A stretch of DNA of 64,000 nucleotides, taken from Stenotrophomonas terrae (GTDB lineage Bacteria > Pseudomonadota > Gammaproteobacteria > Xanthomonadales > Xanthomonadaceae). Numbering within the stretch: position 1 is the stretch's first letter; each line of letters opens with the position of its first letter. Shown one piece after another: positions 23,169 through 31,516 of this stretch. The notes under the pieces are model-generated. The model was given only the letters and a program-made list of their open reading frames with translations. It had not been told where the DNA came from and did no database searches. The translations under genes were made by a program, and so were the position numbers. The stretch spans positions 1 through 64,000 of the forward strand of contig NZ_LDJJ01000014.1 in assembly GCF_001431465.1 (NCBI RefSeq), read 5' to 3'.

Positions 23169-25925
23169 TTAGAAGGCGAAGCGCAATGAAGCCATGTAAC
23201 GACGGCCACTCTTGTAGGCGCCGTTGAGCAGCTTCTCGGTGCCGTAGTAGCTGTGGTACTCCTCGTCCAGCAAGTTCATGCCTTCAAGCCCGATGCTGAG
23301 GTTGTCGGTGACCTTGTAAGCCACCGACGCATCCAGCGAGCGGTATTCCATCGTCCACACATCGCGTCCGCCGCTGACGCGGGTGAAATACTTGTCGCGC
23401 CAGTTGTAGGTGATGCGGGCGTTCCACTTGTCGTTCTCGAAGAACGGGCTCAGGTTGTATTGGTTCTTCGAGTTGAAGGGCAGGGGTTTGCCATTGCTGG
23501 CCTGGCCGTCCGAATAGGTGTAGTTGGCGATGATGCCGAAACCTGCGCCGATGTTCTGCTGCCAGGCCAGCGAGTAACCCTTGACCTTGGCATCGCCGGC
23601 GTTCTGCGGGCGATCCACCAGGAACACCGCATCACGCAGCTGGTTGATGTTGTAGTGGGTTTCTTCCTGCGAGATGCGCAGCACGTAGTCGCTGACATCA
23701 CGGTAGAAGATCGACGCTGCCAGGATCGCCTCCGGCGCGAAATACCATTCGCCGGAGAAATCCAGATTGGTCGAGCGGTAGGGCTTGAGGTTGGGGTTGC
23801 CACCGCCACCGGTCAGCGACTGGTCGGACAGGAACAGGTAGCTGGACACGTCCGCATAGTTGGGGCGGGCCATGGTCTTGGCGGCGGAGAAACGCAGTAC
23901 CACATCGTCGGCAACGTCGTAGACCAGGTTCAGATTGGGCAGGACGTTGCTGTACTTGCTGCTGCGGGTCACGTAGTCATACGACGCTTCCACCTGTTCG
24001 GGCGTCATGCTGCTGCTGGTGCAGCCATTCAGTCCGGTGTTGCAGGCGTAGGCGCTTGAATCGAGCTTGGTGTTGACATAACGCAGGCCGATGTTGCCGC
24101 GCAGTCGCTCATAGCTGAAGTCGGCCTGCACGTAGGCGGCCTGGATGTCTTCCTCGATGGTCCAGGTGTTGCGGATGAACTCCGAGTTGCCCTTGGTGGT
24201 GGGGATCGGTGCCGTCTGGTAAGGGGCAAGCCAGGTGTTGCCACGGATGTAGTCGGCCAGCGCCCAGCCATCGATGGTGAAGCGATTGTTGAGGTCGCCA
24301 TAACCACTGAAACCGCTCAGGTAGTTGTCCGGCAGGTCGCGCGGGTTGAACATGTCGGCAGTGGCGTCGCCCCAACCCTGTACCGATGGCAGGGTGACAC
24401 CACGTTGAATCTGGCCGGTCTCATGGGCGCGCTGCTTGTAGCCGAAGCGCAGCAGGTAGACGGGGGAATCCAGCTTGATGCCGAAGTCCACCTGGCCATA
24501 GGTTTCCTTGTCCAGGGTGGGTTTCTCCACCAGGTTGCCGCCCCAGCCCGAGCACCAGTTGTTGGTGGTGGCGCAGTTGGTGCTCCCGTAACCGCCGTCC
24601 ATGCGGAACAGCTCAGGCGTGGTGAACGGATTGGGGCCGGTGATGTTCAGCGTTGCAGGAGTGCCGGGTCCGTTCTGGATTGACCAGTCGTAGTCGGCGC
24701 TTGCCAGGAACTCACCGAACACCTGCTCCGGGCCGCCCTCGGCCTTGGTTGAGCCGATATGGGTGGAGGCAAACCAGCGCTCGTCATTCCAGTCCGCCTT
24801 GATGTCGTAGGTTTCCGACTCGATCTTGGCGCGGCGGTTCTGCATGTCGAACACCATCCGTGCGCCCTTGTGCTTGGCCGCGGTGATCAACCCGTCTTCG
24901 ATGGTTATGTCGGTCAGCGAGCCAAGGCTGCCGTAGGTGTTGCCCTGCCAGGCAAACATGGCCTGGGCCATGTGGTCGAAGTTTGCATCGATCTTGATTG
25001 CGTTGAGTTCGACGTTCAATTTCTCAACCGGCTTGAACTGCAACGAGGCGGAATAGGTATTGCGCTTGCGCTCCTGTTCGAAGAAATGTGCGCTGACCGA
25101 GCTGGGGCCAACGGCGTTGGGATTGTTGCGGATCGCATCGGCGCAGGCATCGACGCAGTTGCCTGTGGCGATGGATCCGGCCGCACCATCCAGGCCATCA
25201 CGGTAGTGCTTGGCCAGCACGGTGCCGAAGGATTCGATGCCATCGCGGCGGATGCTTTCGTTGGTAGATTGCGCGGACAGGATGAAGCCGAAGGTGTCAT
25301 CCACATTCTTCCAGCCGAAAGCGGCCGATGCGCTGGGGTCGGTTTTTTCGACGCGATCATTGCGCGAATAGCTCACTCGCCCGGTGATGCTGATCCGCTC
25401 GGGCATGTCCAGGGGCTTGCGGGTGGAGACATTCACCGTGCCACCGATGGAGCCTTCGTCCATGCGCGCTTCCGGCGACTTGAACACTTCCACCTTGCCA
25501 ACCAGTTCTGGGGCCAGCAGCGAGTAGTTGAAGGTGCGGGTCGGGAAGTCGGACATGTTCCAGTCGCCGGAGGCGATGGACTGGCCGTTGAGCAAGGTGC
25601 GGTTCAAGGCCGGATCAACACCGAGGATGCTGACGCGCTCGCCCTGGCCGTAGGCACGGTCGATGGTGACGCCGGGGATGATGGTCATCGCCTCGGCAAC
25701 GTTTGTGGCCGGGAACTTGCCTACATCCTCGGCGGTGATTACGTCGACGATGCTGTCAGCATTGCGCTTGGTTTCAAGTGACTGCTGCAGGCTGGCGCGG
25801 ATGCCGGTGACAACGACACGATCCAGTTCGGTTGCATCCGGTTGCGCTTCCTGTGCGCTGGCCGCAAAGCTGATCGCCAGACAGCTGACGATGGCGGCGG
25901 TTAACGGTGACTTGCGGTGTTTCAA
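23169..25925 (-). CDS. TonB-dependent receptor (first), carbohydrate-utilisation type
   Basis: The 918-residue protein has a signal peptide (about 1-24), a plug domain starting at ELDRVVVTGIRASLQQSLETK (about 33-175) and a 22-strand barrel ending in the terminal Phe of YMASLRFAF. The plug signature (AEDVGKFPATNVAEA, RGV-type loop VSILGVDPALNRTLLNGQ) marks the receptor class tied to sugar-uptake loci in Xanthomonas and Caulobacter. It should import chito-oligosaccharides or complex GlcNAc-containing glycans across the outer membrane with TonB energy. The start is TTG at 25925, placed 7-8 nt after GGGAGAGAG; no ATG fits. It leads an operon with a propeller protein and GH20. Confidence 0.92.
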   Translation of the reverse strand: MKHRKSPLTAAIVSCLAISFAASAQEAQPDATELDRVVVTGIRASLQQSLETKRNADSIVDVITAEDVGKFPATNVAEAMTIIPGVTIDRAYGQGERVSILGVDPALNRTLLNGQSIASGDWNMSDFPTRTFNYSLLAPELVGKVEVFKSPEARMDEGSIGGTVNVSTRKPLDMPERISITGRVSYSRNDRVEKTDPSASAAFGWKNVDDTFGFILSAQSTNESIRRDGIESFGTVLAKHYRDGLDGAAGSIATGNCVDACADAIRNNPNAVGPSSVSAHFFEQERKRNTYSASLQFKPVEKLNVELNAIKIDANFDHMAQAMFAWQGNTYGSLGSLTDITIEDGLITAAKHKGARMVFDMQNRRAKIESETYDIKADWNDERWFASTHIGSTKAEGGPEQVFGEFLASADYDWSIQNGPGTPATLNITGPNPFTTPELFRMDGGYGSTNCATTNNWCSGWGGNLVEKPTLDKETYGQVDFGIKLDSPVYLLRFGYKQRAHETGQIQRGVTLPSVQGWGDATADMFNPRDLPDNYLSGFSGYGDLNNRFTIDGWALADYIRGNTWLAPYQTAPIPTTKGNSEFIRNTWTIEEDIQAAYVQADFSYERLRGNIGLRYVNTKLDSSAYACNTGLNGCTSSSMTPEQVEASYDYVTRSSKYSNVLPNLNLVYDVADDVVLRFSAAKTMARPNYADVSSYLFLSDQSLTGGGGNPNLKPYRSTNLDFSGEWYFAPEAILAASIFYRDVSDYVLRISQEETHYNINQLRDAVFLVDRPQNAGDAKVKGYSLAWQQNIGAGFGIIANYTYSDGQASNGKPLPFNSKNQYNLSPFFENDKWNARITYNWRDKYFTRVSGGRDVWTMEYRSLDASVAYKVTDNLSIGLEGMNLLDEEYHSYYGTEKLLNGAYKSGRRYMASLRFAF

Positions 25926-26309
25926 AGGTCTCTCTCCCTTTGCTGATGGATGGCCGGCAGGTGGTGCCGTCCAGTGATTCCCGCATCCCTTCGGGTGTGC
26001 GGAGAAACATCGCGGGCGCCGTAGTGGTCGGCCGCGTCGAACGCGGTGTCAGGTCAAAACGGGCCGGTTGCAGCAAGGGCCCAGAGCGCTCCGCAAGCGG
26101 CGCGATGGGGAGTGGATCGGATGTACTGCCGGCCTTGCTTGTCCACGTCATGCCTCGATGGGTGGTTGGGGCGGGTGACTACCGTCGTTCAGCTCGGGGT
26201 GGAGTGTGCGTGTATTTGTTTTTGATTTGCAAAAATAATTTTCACGAAAAAAGGACGCTTTGAAATATTTTTTTCAAGCAATAATCCCTATTTTTAAAGG
26301 ATAAAGCGC

Positions 26310-26372
26310 ATGAAAAAGAATATCCATTCATTCCTGTTGAAACTTGTTGTTGATGATTTCCTGTTCTTTTGA
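26310..26372 (+). CDS. Possible 20-residue small protein
   Basis: A 20-codon frame starts MKKNIHSF and ends in DDFLFF. It has AAGGAT 7 nt before its ATG, an unusually good ribosome binding site for a random frame in this AT-rich stretch. It lies alone on the plus strand facing the terminator of a minus-strand receptor gene. No family is recognised, and chance is quite possible. Confidence 0.2.
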   Translation: MKKNIHSFLLKLVVDDFLFF

Positions 26373-26546
26373 AAATTATGTTTATATTCAATTCATTGGT
26401 AATCCACATTCCGCTTCGCCGTTGTCGGCGCGCATTGCGGTGCTGTTTTCTGTGTGGCTGCCGTCGGCCGCCGGTTGATTGCCGCGCTGCGCGTGTGCGC
26501 TGATCGGCGTGGCTTATGCAGTGCCTGCGTGCTGGTCAAGACGGGC

Positions 26547-26580
26547 AAAAAAAAGCGGGCCTGGAATACCCAAGCCCGCT
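26547..26580 (-). terminator. Rho-independent terminator of the second TonB receptor gene
   Basis: On the minus strand AGCGGGC (26580-26574), a 13-nt loop and GCCCGCT (26560-26554) are followed by eight T residues. It lies about 45 bp past the receptor stop codon. Confidence 0.85.
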
Positions 26581-26622
26581 GGAGAAAAAGACCGCAGAAC
26601 AATTAAAGCGTTTGGCTACGCC

Positions 26623-29463
26623 TTAGAAGGCAAAGCGCAGCGTAGCCATGTAGCGACGGCCGGTGCGATACAGGCCACGGATGACCTTCTCGGTGTTGGC
26701 CACGCCGGGGACTTCGGCGTAGGAGCGGTACTCGCTGTCGAGCAGGTTCATGCCGTCCAGGCCCAGGGTCAGGTTGTCGGTCAGCTTGAGGTTGATGTTG
26801 GCATCCAGCGAGTCGTAGTCATCGGTGACCAGGAAGTTGCCGCGGTCAGCCTGCGTGTAGTACTTCGAACGCCACGAGTAGGTGACACGTGCGCTCCAGC
26901 GCTCGCTCTCGTAGAACGGGCTGAAGTTGACCTGGTTCTTGGAGTTGAACGGCAGGCGGTTGCCGGCGTCAGCCTTGGCATCGGCGTAGGTGTAGTTAGC
27001 AAGCAGGCCAAGGCCGTTGTCCAGGCTGGTCTGGAACGCAGCCGAGAAGCCCTGGATCTTCGCGCCACCGGCGTTGTTCGGACGCGAGATGTCGTACACC
27101 GTGTCAGTCTGCTGCGACTGGTTGTAGTGGGTTTCCTTCTGGGTGGTGACCAGCACGTAGTTGTCGACCTTCTTGTAGAAGGCGGTACCGGCCAGGATGG
27201 CGTTCTCGGCGAAGTACCACTCAGCCGAGAAGTCCAGGTTGGTGGATTCGTACGGGTCCAGGTTCGGGTTGCCGCCGCCGCCGGTCAGGGTCTGGTCGCC
27301 GATCCACAGGTAGCTGGACATGTCGCCGTAGTTCGGGCGCGAGATCACCTTCGCTGCCGAGCCACGCAGCACCACGCTGTCGTTGAGGTCGTAGGCAACG
27401 TTGATGTTGGGCAGGACGTTGTTGTACTTCTTCTTGATGGTGTTGAGCACGTAGCCGTCAGCCGGGCACGGGCTCTGCAGCGAGGAGCAGGCATAGCCGG
27501 TGCTTTCCGACTCGGTCTGCACCAGGCGCACGCCGAAGTTGCCGCGCAGGCGGTCATAGCTGAAATCAGCCTGCACGTAGGCAGCGTTGATGTTTTCCTT
27601 CACCGTCCAGGTGTTGGCGGCATAAGACGGATCGCTGAAGGTGCTCGGCGTCGGCATGGTCTGCCACGGTGCCAGCCACTTGCCGCTGTTGATGTAGTCG
27701 GCCAGTGCCCAGCCGTCGATCATGAAGCGGTTGCTTAGGTCGCCGACGTTGCCGAAACCGCTGAGGTAGCTGTCCGGCACTTCCTTCGGGTTGAACTGAT
27801 CGGCGGTCAGGTCGCCATAGCCCTTGATCGAGGCCAGCGAAACACCGGCCATCGACTGCGAGGTTTCATGCTCGCGACGCTTCACGCCAAAGCGGAGTTG
27901 GTAGATCGGCGAATCCAGGGTGATGCCGAAGTCGGCCTGGATGTACTTTTCCTTGTCCTCGGTCGGCTTGGTGACAATGTTGCCGCCCCAGCCTGCGCCC
28001 CAGTTGGTGGCATTGGGCGGATTGGTGTGCCAGCCGCCGGCCGGGCCGCCGCCGTCAAAGCGATAGGCGGACGGATCGGTGAACGGGCTGCCGGCATGGC
28101 CCGGCTTCATGTGGTTGGCGACGTCGGTGATCGGATCGGTCTGGTACCCGTGGAAGTTCAGGGTCGGGGTCTTGCCGCTCAGGTCATAGCTGTAGTCGGC
28201 CTTGTTGAGGAACTCGCCGAATACCTGCTTGCCGGTGCCGCCGCTGGCCTTGGAGGTGCCGGCGTGGGCCGAGGCGAACCAGCGCTCGTCCTTCCAGGTC
28301 ATCTTAAGATCGTAGGAATCGGTGTCCACCGTGGCCTGGCGGTTGAGCAGGTCATACACGGTCAGTGCGTTGCGGAACGATGCCTTGGTCATCACGCCGC
28401 CATCGACGGTGACGTCGGTCATGCTGGCCAGCGAGTTCCATGGATTGCCGTTGAAGGCAAACATGGAGTGGGTCATGTTGTCGTACTTGGCCTTCACATT
28501 GAGCGCGTTGAACTCGATGTCCAGCTCGTCGGTGGGCTTGAACTGCAGGGCCACGGACAGGGTGTCGCGCTTGCGCTCCTGTTCGAAGTAGTGCGCGCTG
28601 ATCGCGTTCGGTGCCACTGCGTTCGGGTTCGCCAGCAGGGTTTCGGCGCAGCTGCCCACGCAGCTCGGCGGCATGGTGGTAGCCGGGTCGGTCGACCAGT
28701 CGGTGGTGGTGGTGGTGATCGAGTTCGGCGAGCCGCCCTTGCCGTTGATGTAGTCCTTGCCGCTGACCGTGCCGTAGGACTCGATGCCGTCGCGACGGAT
28801 GTTCTCGATCGAACGCTGCGCCGAGACGATCACGCCGAAGTTGTCGGCCTGGTTCTTCCAGCCGAACATGGCCGATACCGACGGATCGCCGGCTTCGACG
28901 CGGTCGTTGTACAGGTAGCCAACCGCACCGGAAATGGTGGTGCCGCTCAGGTCCAGCGGCTTGCGCGTGGAGACGTTGACGGTACCGCCGATGGAGCCTT
29001 CCTCAAGCCACGCTTCCGGCGACTTGTAGACTTCGACCTTGCTCACCAGCTGCGGTGCCAGCAGCGAGTAGTTGAAGGTACGGCCCGGCTGGTCCGAGAT
29101 GAACCAGTCGGCCGAGGCAATGGTCTGGCCATTGAGCAGGGTGCGGTTCAAAGCGGGGTCGGTGCCCAGGATCGAGACCTTTTCGCCCTGGCCGAAGGCC
29201 TTGTCGATGGTCACGCCGGGGATGATGGTGATGGCTTCGGCAACGTTGGTGGCCGGGAACTTGCCCACGTCCTCGGCGGTGACCACGTCGACGATGGCGT
29301 CCGAATCACGCTTGGAATCCAGTGCCTGCTTCAAGCTGGCGCGGATGCCGGTGACAACCACGGTGTCCAGTTCGGTGGCCTGCGTGCCAGCATCCTGTGC
29401 GTGCGCCGAGAAGCTCAGGCAGGTGACGATGGCGGCGGATAGTACGGACTTGCGATACCTCAT
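26623..29463 (-). CDS. TonB-dependent receptor (second), carbohydrate-utilisation type
   Basis: The 946-residue receptor has a signal peptide (about 1-22, ending AHA), a plug beginning ELDTVVVTGIRASLKQALDSK and a barrel ending YMATLRFAF. It is a close homologue of the first receptor over its whole length (VTAEDVGKFPATNVAEAITIIPGVTIDKAFGQ versus the equivalent). The ATG at 29463 follows GAGGAGAGA at 5-8 nt; upstream in-frame codons run into the kinase gene spacer and are rejected. The glucokinase-family gene ends 52 bp upstream, so kinase and receptor form one operon under a LacI-type operator. Predicted ligand: GlcNAc oligosaccharides. A strong terminator follows. Confidence 0.93.
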   Translation of the reverse strand: MRYRKSVLSAAIVTCLSFSAHAQDAGTQATELDTVVVTGIRASLKQALDSKRDSDAIVDVVTAEDVGKFPATNVAEAITIIPGVTIDKAFGQGEKVSILGTDPALNRTLLNGQTIASADWFISDQPGRTFNYSLLAPQLVSKVEVYKSPEAWLEEGSIGGTVNVSTRKPLDLSGTTISGAVGYLYNDRVEAGDPSVSAMFGWKNQADNFGVIVSAQRSIENIRRDGIESYGTVSGKDYINGKGGSPNSITTTTTDWSTDPATTMPPSCVGSCAETLLANPNAVAPNAISAHYFEQERKRDTLSVALQFKPTDELDIEFNALNVKAKYDNMTHSMFAFNGNPWNSLASMTDVTVDGGVMTKASFRNALTVYDLLNRQATVDTDSYDLKMTWKDERWFASAHAGTSKASGGTGKQVFGEFLNKADYSYDLSGKTPTLNFHGYQTDPITDVANHMKPGHAGSPFTDPSAYRFDGGGPAGGWHTNPPNATNWGAGWGGNIVTKPTEDKEKYIQADFGITLDSPIYQLRFGVKRREHETSQSMAGVSLASIKGYGDLTADQFNPKEVPDSYLSGFGNVGDLSNRFMIDGWALADYINSGKWLAPWQTMPTPSTFSDPSYAANTWTVKENINAAYVQADFSYDRLRGNFGVRLVQTESESTGYACSSLQSPCPADGYVLNTIKKKYNNVLPNINVAYDLNDSVVLRGSAAKVISRPNYGDMSSYLWIGDQTLTGGGGNPNLDPYESTNLDFSAEWYFAENAILAGTAFYKKVDNYVLVTTQKETHYNQSQQTDTVYDISRPNNAGGAKIQGFSAAFQTSLDNGLGLLANYTYADAKADAGNRLPFNSKNQVNFSPFYESERWSARVTYSWRSKYYTQADRGNFLVTDDYDSLDANINLKLTDNLTLGLDGMNLLDSEYRSYAEVPGVANTEKVIRGLYRTGRRYMATLRFAF

Positions 29464-29515
29464 GATGTCTCTCCTCATCATTGTTGGATGCCGGCGGACT
29501 TGGCCGGTTTTTTCT

Positions 29516-30604
29516 TCAGTGGGAACCCGTGCACGAGCAGACATCCCCATGCACCTGCGGTACTGCCGAATTCGACGCGACGGGTTCAATTTCCCTGCGT
29601 CCCAGATACCAACTGGCGGCGCCGATGACGCCCAGTTGCCCGTGCTCTACCAGCTTCACGGGAATGCGCTGCAGCGCCTCGCGCATCGGCCCCTTGTTGA
29701 GGAAGCGCTCGGCGAAGTTGCTGTTCAAAACGAATTGGCTGATTTTCGGCAGGATGCCGCCAGCCAGGTAGATGCCACCCTGCGCGCCGTACAGCAGTGC
29801 CATGTCGCCGATGGTGGAGCCGAGGATCGCGCAGAACAGCTGCAGCGTTTCCACCGCCAGCGGGTCGCTGCCATCGCAGGCGGCGGCACTGATCGCATCG
29901 GGTGAGCGGTGTACTGCGGCGCGATCGCGGACCACGCACAGGGCATTGTAAAGATTGAGCAGGCCGGGGCCTGACAGTGCATGTTCAATGGCGACATGGC
30001 TGCGGCCTTGCAGCATCTGCTGCAGCACGGCCATTTCCAGTGCGGTGCTGGCGCTGAGCGAAGCCTGTCCGGCCTCGGTAGCCAGCACCATCGAGCGCGA
30101 GCCGTTGGGGATCCACAGTGCAGCGCCCAGGCCGGTGCCGGGGCCGACGATCAGCACCGGGCCTTCCGCGGCATCGGCAGGGCCGCTCAGCAGCAGCGAC
30201 TGGCCGGCATCGATGTGTGCGGCGGCATGTGCCACGGCCTCGAAATCATTGACCAGATGCACGGCCTCAAAGCCGAGGTCATCGCGGATGCGGTTGCAGG
30301 ACAGGGGCCATGGCAGGTTGGCGGAAATAACGGTGCCGTCGGGCAGCGCGTAGCCGGCACTGGCAATGGCGCATTCGCGCACTTCACTGCGGTCGATCGG
30401 GAACTGGGCAAGGATGGTGCTCAGGTCCGGGTAGTCGGCGCAGCGGTACTGGCGATAGGCCAGCAACTGCAGCGGTGCGGCAGGGTGGGCGCCGGGCTGC
30501 ACCAGGCCAATGCGGACATGGGTGCCGCCCACATCGGCGGCCAGCAGCGGCGCCGCCGATGCGGAGGTGGCCAGCTTGGATTTTGGATACAGGCTGGCAA
30601 CCAC
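29516..30604 (-). CDS. glk: Glucokinase-family sugar kinase, probably a GlcNAc kinase (first copy)
   Basis: The 362-residue protein is of the Glk (PF02685) fold. It has the phosphate motif AADVGGTHVRIG, substrate region HLVNDFEAVAHA with catalytic Asp, and adenosine motif GPGTGLGAALW. In Xanthomonas campestris, glucokinase-like kinases of GlcNAc loci were reported as NagK-II enzymes, so GlcNAc is the likely substrate here, with glucose possible. The start is GTG at 30604, with CAGGGGA 6 nt before it. An ATG at 30691 lies upstream of the operator-containing promoter and is rejected. The C-terminus carries about 20 extra residues (EIEPVASNSAV..) absent from the second copy. It leads a kinase-receptor operon. 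Confidence 0.88.
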   Translation of the reverse strand: MVASLYPKSKLATSASAAPLLAADVGGTHVRIGLVQPGAHPAAPLQLLAYRQYRCADYPDLSTILAQFPIDRSEVRECAIASAGYALPDGTVISANLPWPLSCNRIRDDLGFEAVHLVNDFEAVAHAAAHIDAGQSLLLSGPADAAEGPVLIVGPGTGLGAALWIPNGSRSMVLATEAGQASLSASTALEMAVLQQMLQGRSHVAIEHALSGPGLLNLYNALCVVRDRAAVHRSPDAISAAACDGSDPLAVETLQLFCAILGSTIGDMALLYGAQGGIYLAGGILPKISQFVLNSNFAERFLNKGPMREALQRIPVKLVEHGQLGVIGAASWYLGRREIEPVASNSAVPQVHGDVCSCTGSH

Positions 30605-30669
30605 GTACGTCCCCTGGGTATGGCGCGACACCTGTATGGCGTTGCGGCATGCGGAGTGTCGTGGCTTCG

Positions 30670-30683
30670 TGACAACGATGTCA
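30670..30683. promoter_or_regulatory. LacI-type operator (NagR candidate) before the first kinase
   Basis: TGACAACGATGTCA, with TGACA/TGTCA arms, lies 66 bp before the GTG start. The identical 14-mer precedes the second kinase at 38173-38186, and a near copy precedes nagP. It fits the operator style of LacI-family NagR regulators (TGACA..CG..TGTCA). Confidence 0.75.
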
Positions 30684-30879
30684 AGACGCATTGCAAAAAA
30701 TTTTCACGCAATGTCGAAGCCTGGATAAGTCGATATGCCGATGATTTGGCGGGTTATTTTGGTTTCGTATGAAATTCAACGGGGGAATTTGCTGGTATCC
30801 GAGCCGTTGAGATCTGTCCTGTGAAATTTTTTGGCATGCCCTGGCCCAGCCACAGCAGGCCGCCTCGCGGCGGTGGCCT

Positions 30880-31356
30880 GTAGGAGCGGCGTAAGCCGCG
30901 AAGCCAACAGCAATGACGCTTCAGGGCTCTCAAGCCGTACCCAACAGCCAAGGCCGGCATTCGGACCAGATCCGGAGCCGGTCAGGGCGCGGCGCAAGCA
31001 AACCAGCGTTTGTGGGAGCGGCGTAAGCCGCGAAGCTGATAGCAATGAAGCTGCGCGGCTCGCTATCCATGCCAACAGCCAAGGCCGACATTCGGATCAG
31101 ATCGCGGGCCGAACATCGCGTCAGCTGCTGCATCCCTGGCTTCGCGGCTCACGCCGCTCCTACAGATCTCAAAGCCACCGCGCCGGCGCAAGCAAGCCAG
31201 CCTTGTAGGAGCGGCGCGAGCCGCGAAGCTGATAGCAATGACGCTGTGCGGCGCTCCTTTCGTGCTAGCAGCCAAGGCTGATATTCGGACCCGATTTCGA
31301 GCTGGGAATCTTGTCGGCTGTTGCATCCCTGGCTTCGCGGTTTACACCGCTCCCAC
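30880..31356. repeat. Composite REP array, 193-bp period with 152-bp foldback units
   Basis: REP cores (GTAGGAGCGGCGTAAGCCGCG type) lie in direct orientation at 30880, 31012 and 31205, and inverted at 31139-31163 and 31332-31356. Units 31012-31163 and 31205-31356 are each exactly 152 bp, begin with a direct REP and end with an inverted one. They share internal DNA (GATAGCAATGA, AGCCAAGGC-GA-ATTCGGA, GCATCCCTGGC). The 30880 unit is truncated. The start-to-start period of the two full units is 193 bp. Confidence 0.85.
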
Positions 31357-31445
31357 AAATCCACAGCCCCACAACCCCACAACCTCACAGCCTCACAGCG
31401 CCACCACTCCACAGCCCCAACGAGCCCCAAAGCCCACACAGCGGC
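31357..31445. other. C/A-rich low-complexity stretch
   Basis: About 90 bp of degenerate CCACAAC, CTCACAGC and CCCCAACG motifs lie between the REP array and the GH20 terminator. I see no gene. The purine-poor strand could be a rho-utilisation site for plus-strand transcripts, but this is speculative. Confidence 0.4.
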
Positions 31446-31463
31446 CACAAACACCAAATAGCA

Positions 31464-31489
31464 GAAGGCCACCGCATGCGGTGGCCTTC
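31464..31489 (-). terminator. Palindromic terminator of the second GH20 gene
   Basis: GAAGGCCACCG and CGGTGGCCTTC flank CATG in a perfect palindrome 28 bp past the GH20 stop codon. On the minus strand it is followed by TGCTATTTGG, a weak T-rich tail. Confidence 0.65.
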
Positions 31490-31516
31490 CGGGTACATCA
31501 ACTGCAGCCGTGTGGA

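Larger units (their letters stand above)
25926..26622. promoter_or_regulatory. AT-rich intergenic region between two TonB receptor genes
   Basis: About 700 bp separate the minus-strand receptors. The block 26205-26400 is strikingly AT-rich for this genome, with runs of A and T, and should hold the promoter of the receptor at 23169-25925. An imperfect dyad TTGAAA (26260-26265) / TTTCAA (26272-26277) could be an operator. I see no copy of the TGACAACG..TGTCA operator found elsewhere in the locus. The rest holds a tiny reading frame and the terminator of the upstream receptor. Confidence 0.5.

Noticed and set aside
29516..30691. ATG at 30691 as start of the first kinase
   Set aside because: It lies upstream of the operator at 30670-30683 and would add 29 residues absent in the paralogue. 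GTG at 30604 has an excellent CAGGGGA ribosome binding site.
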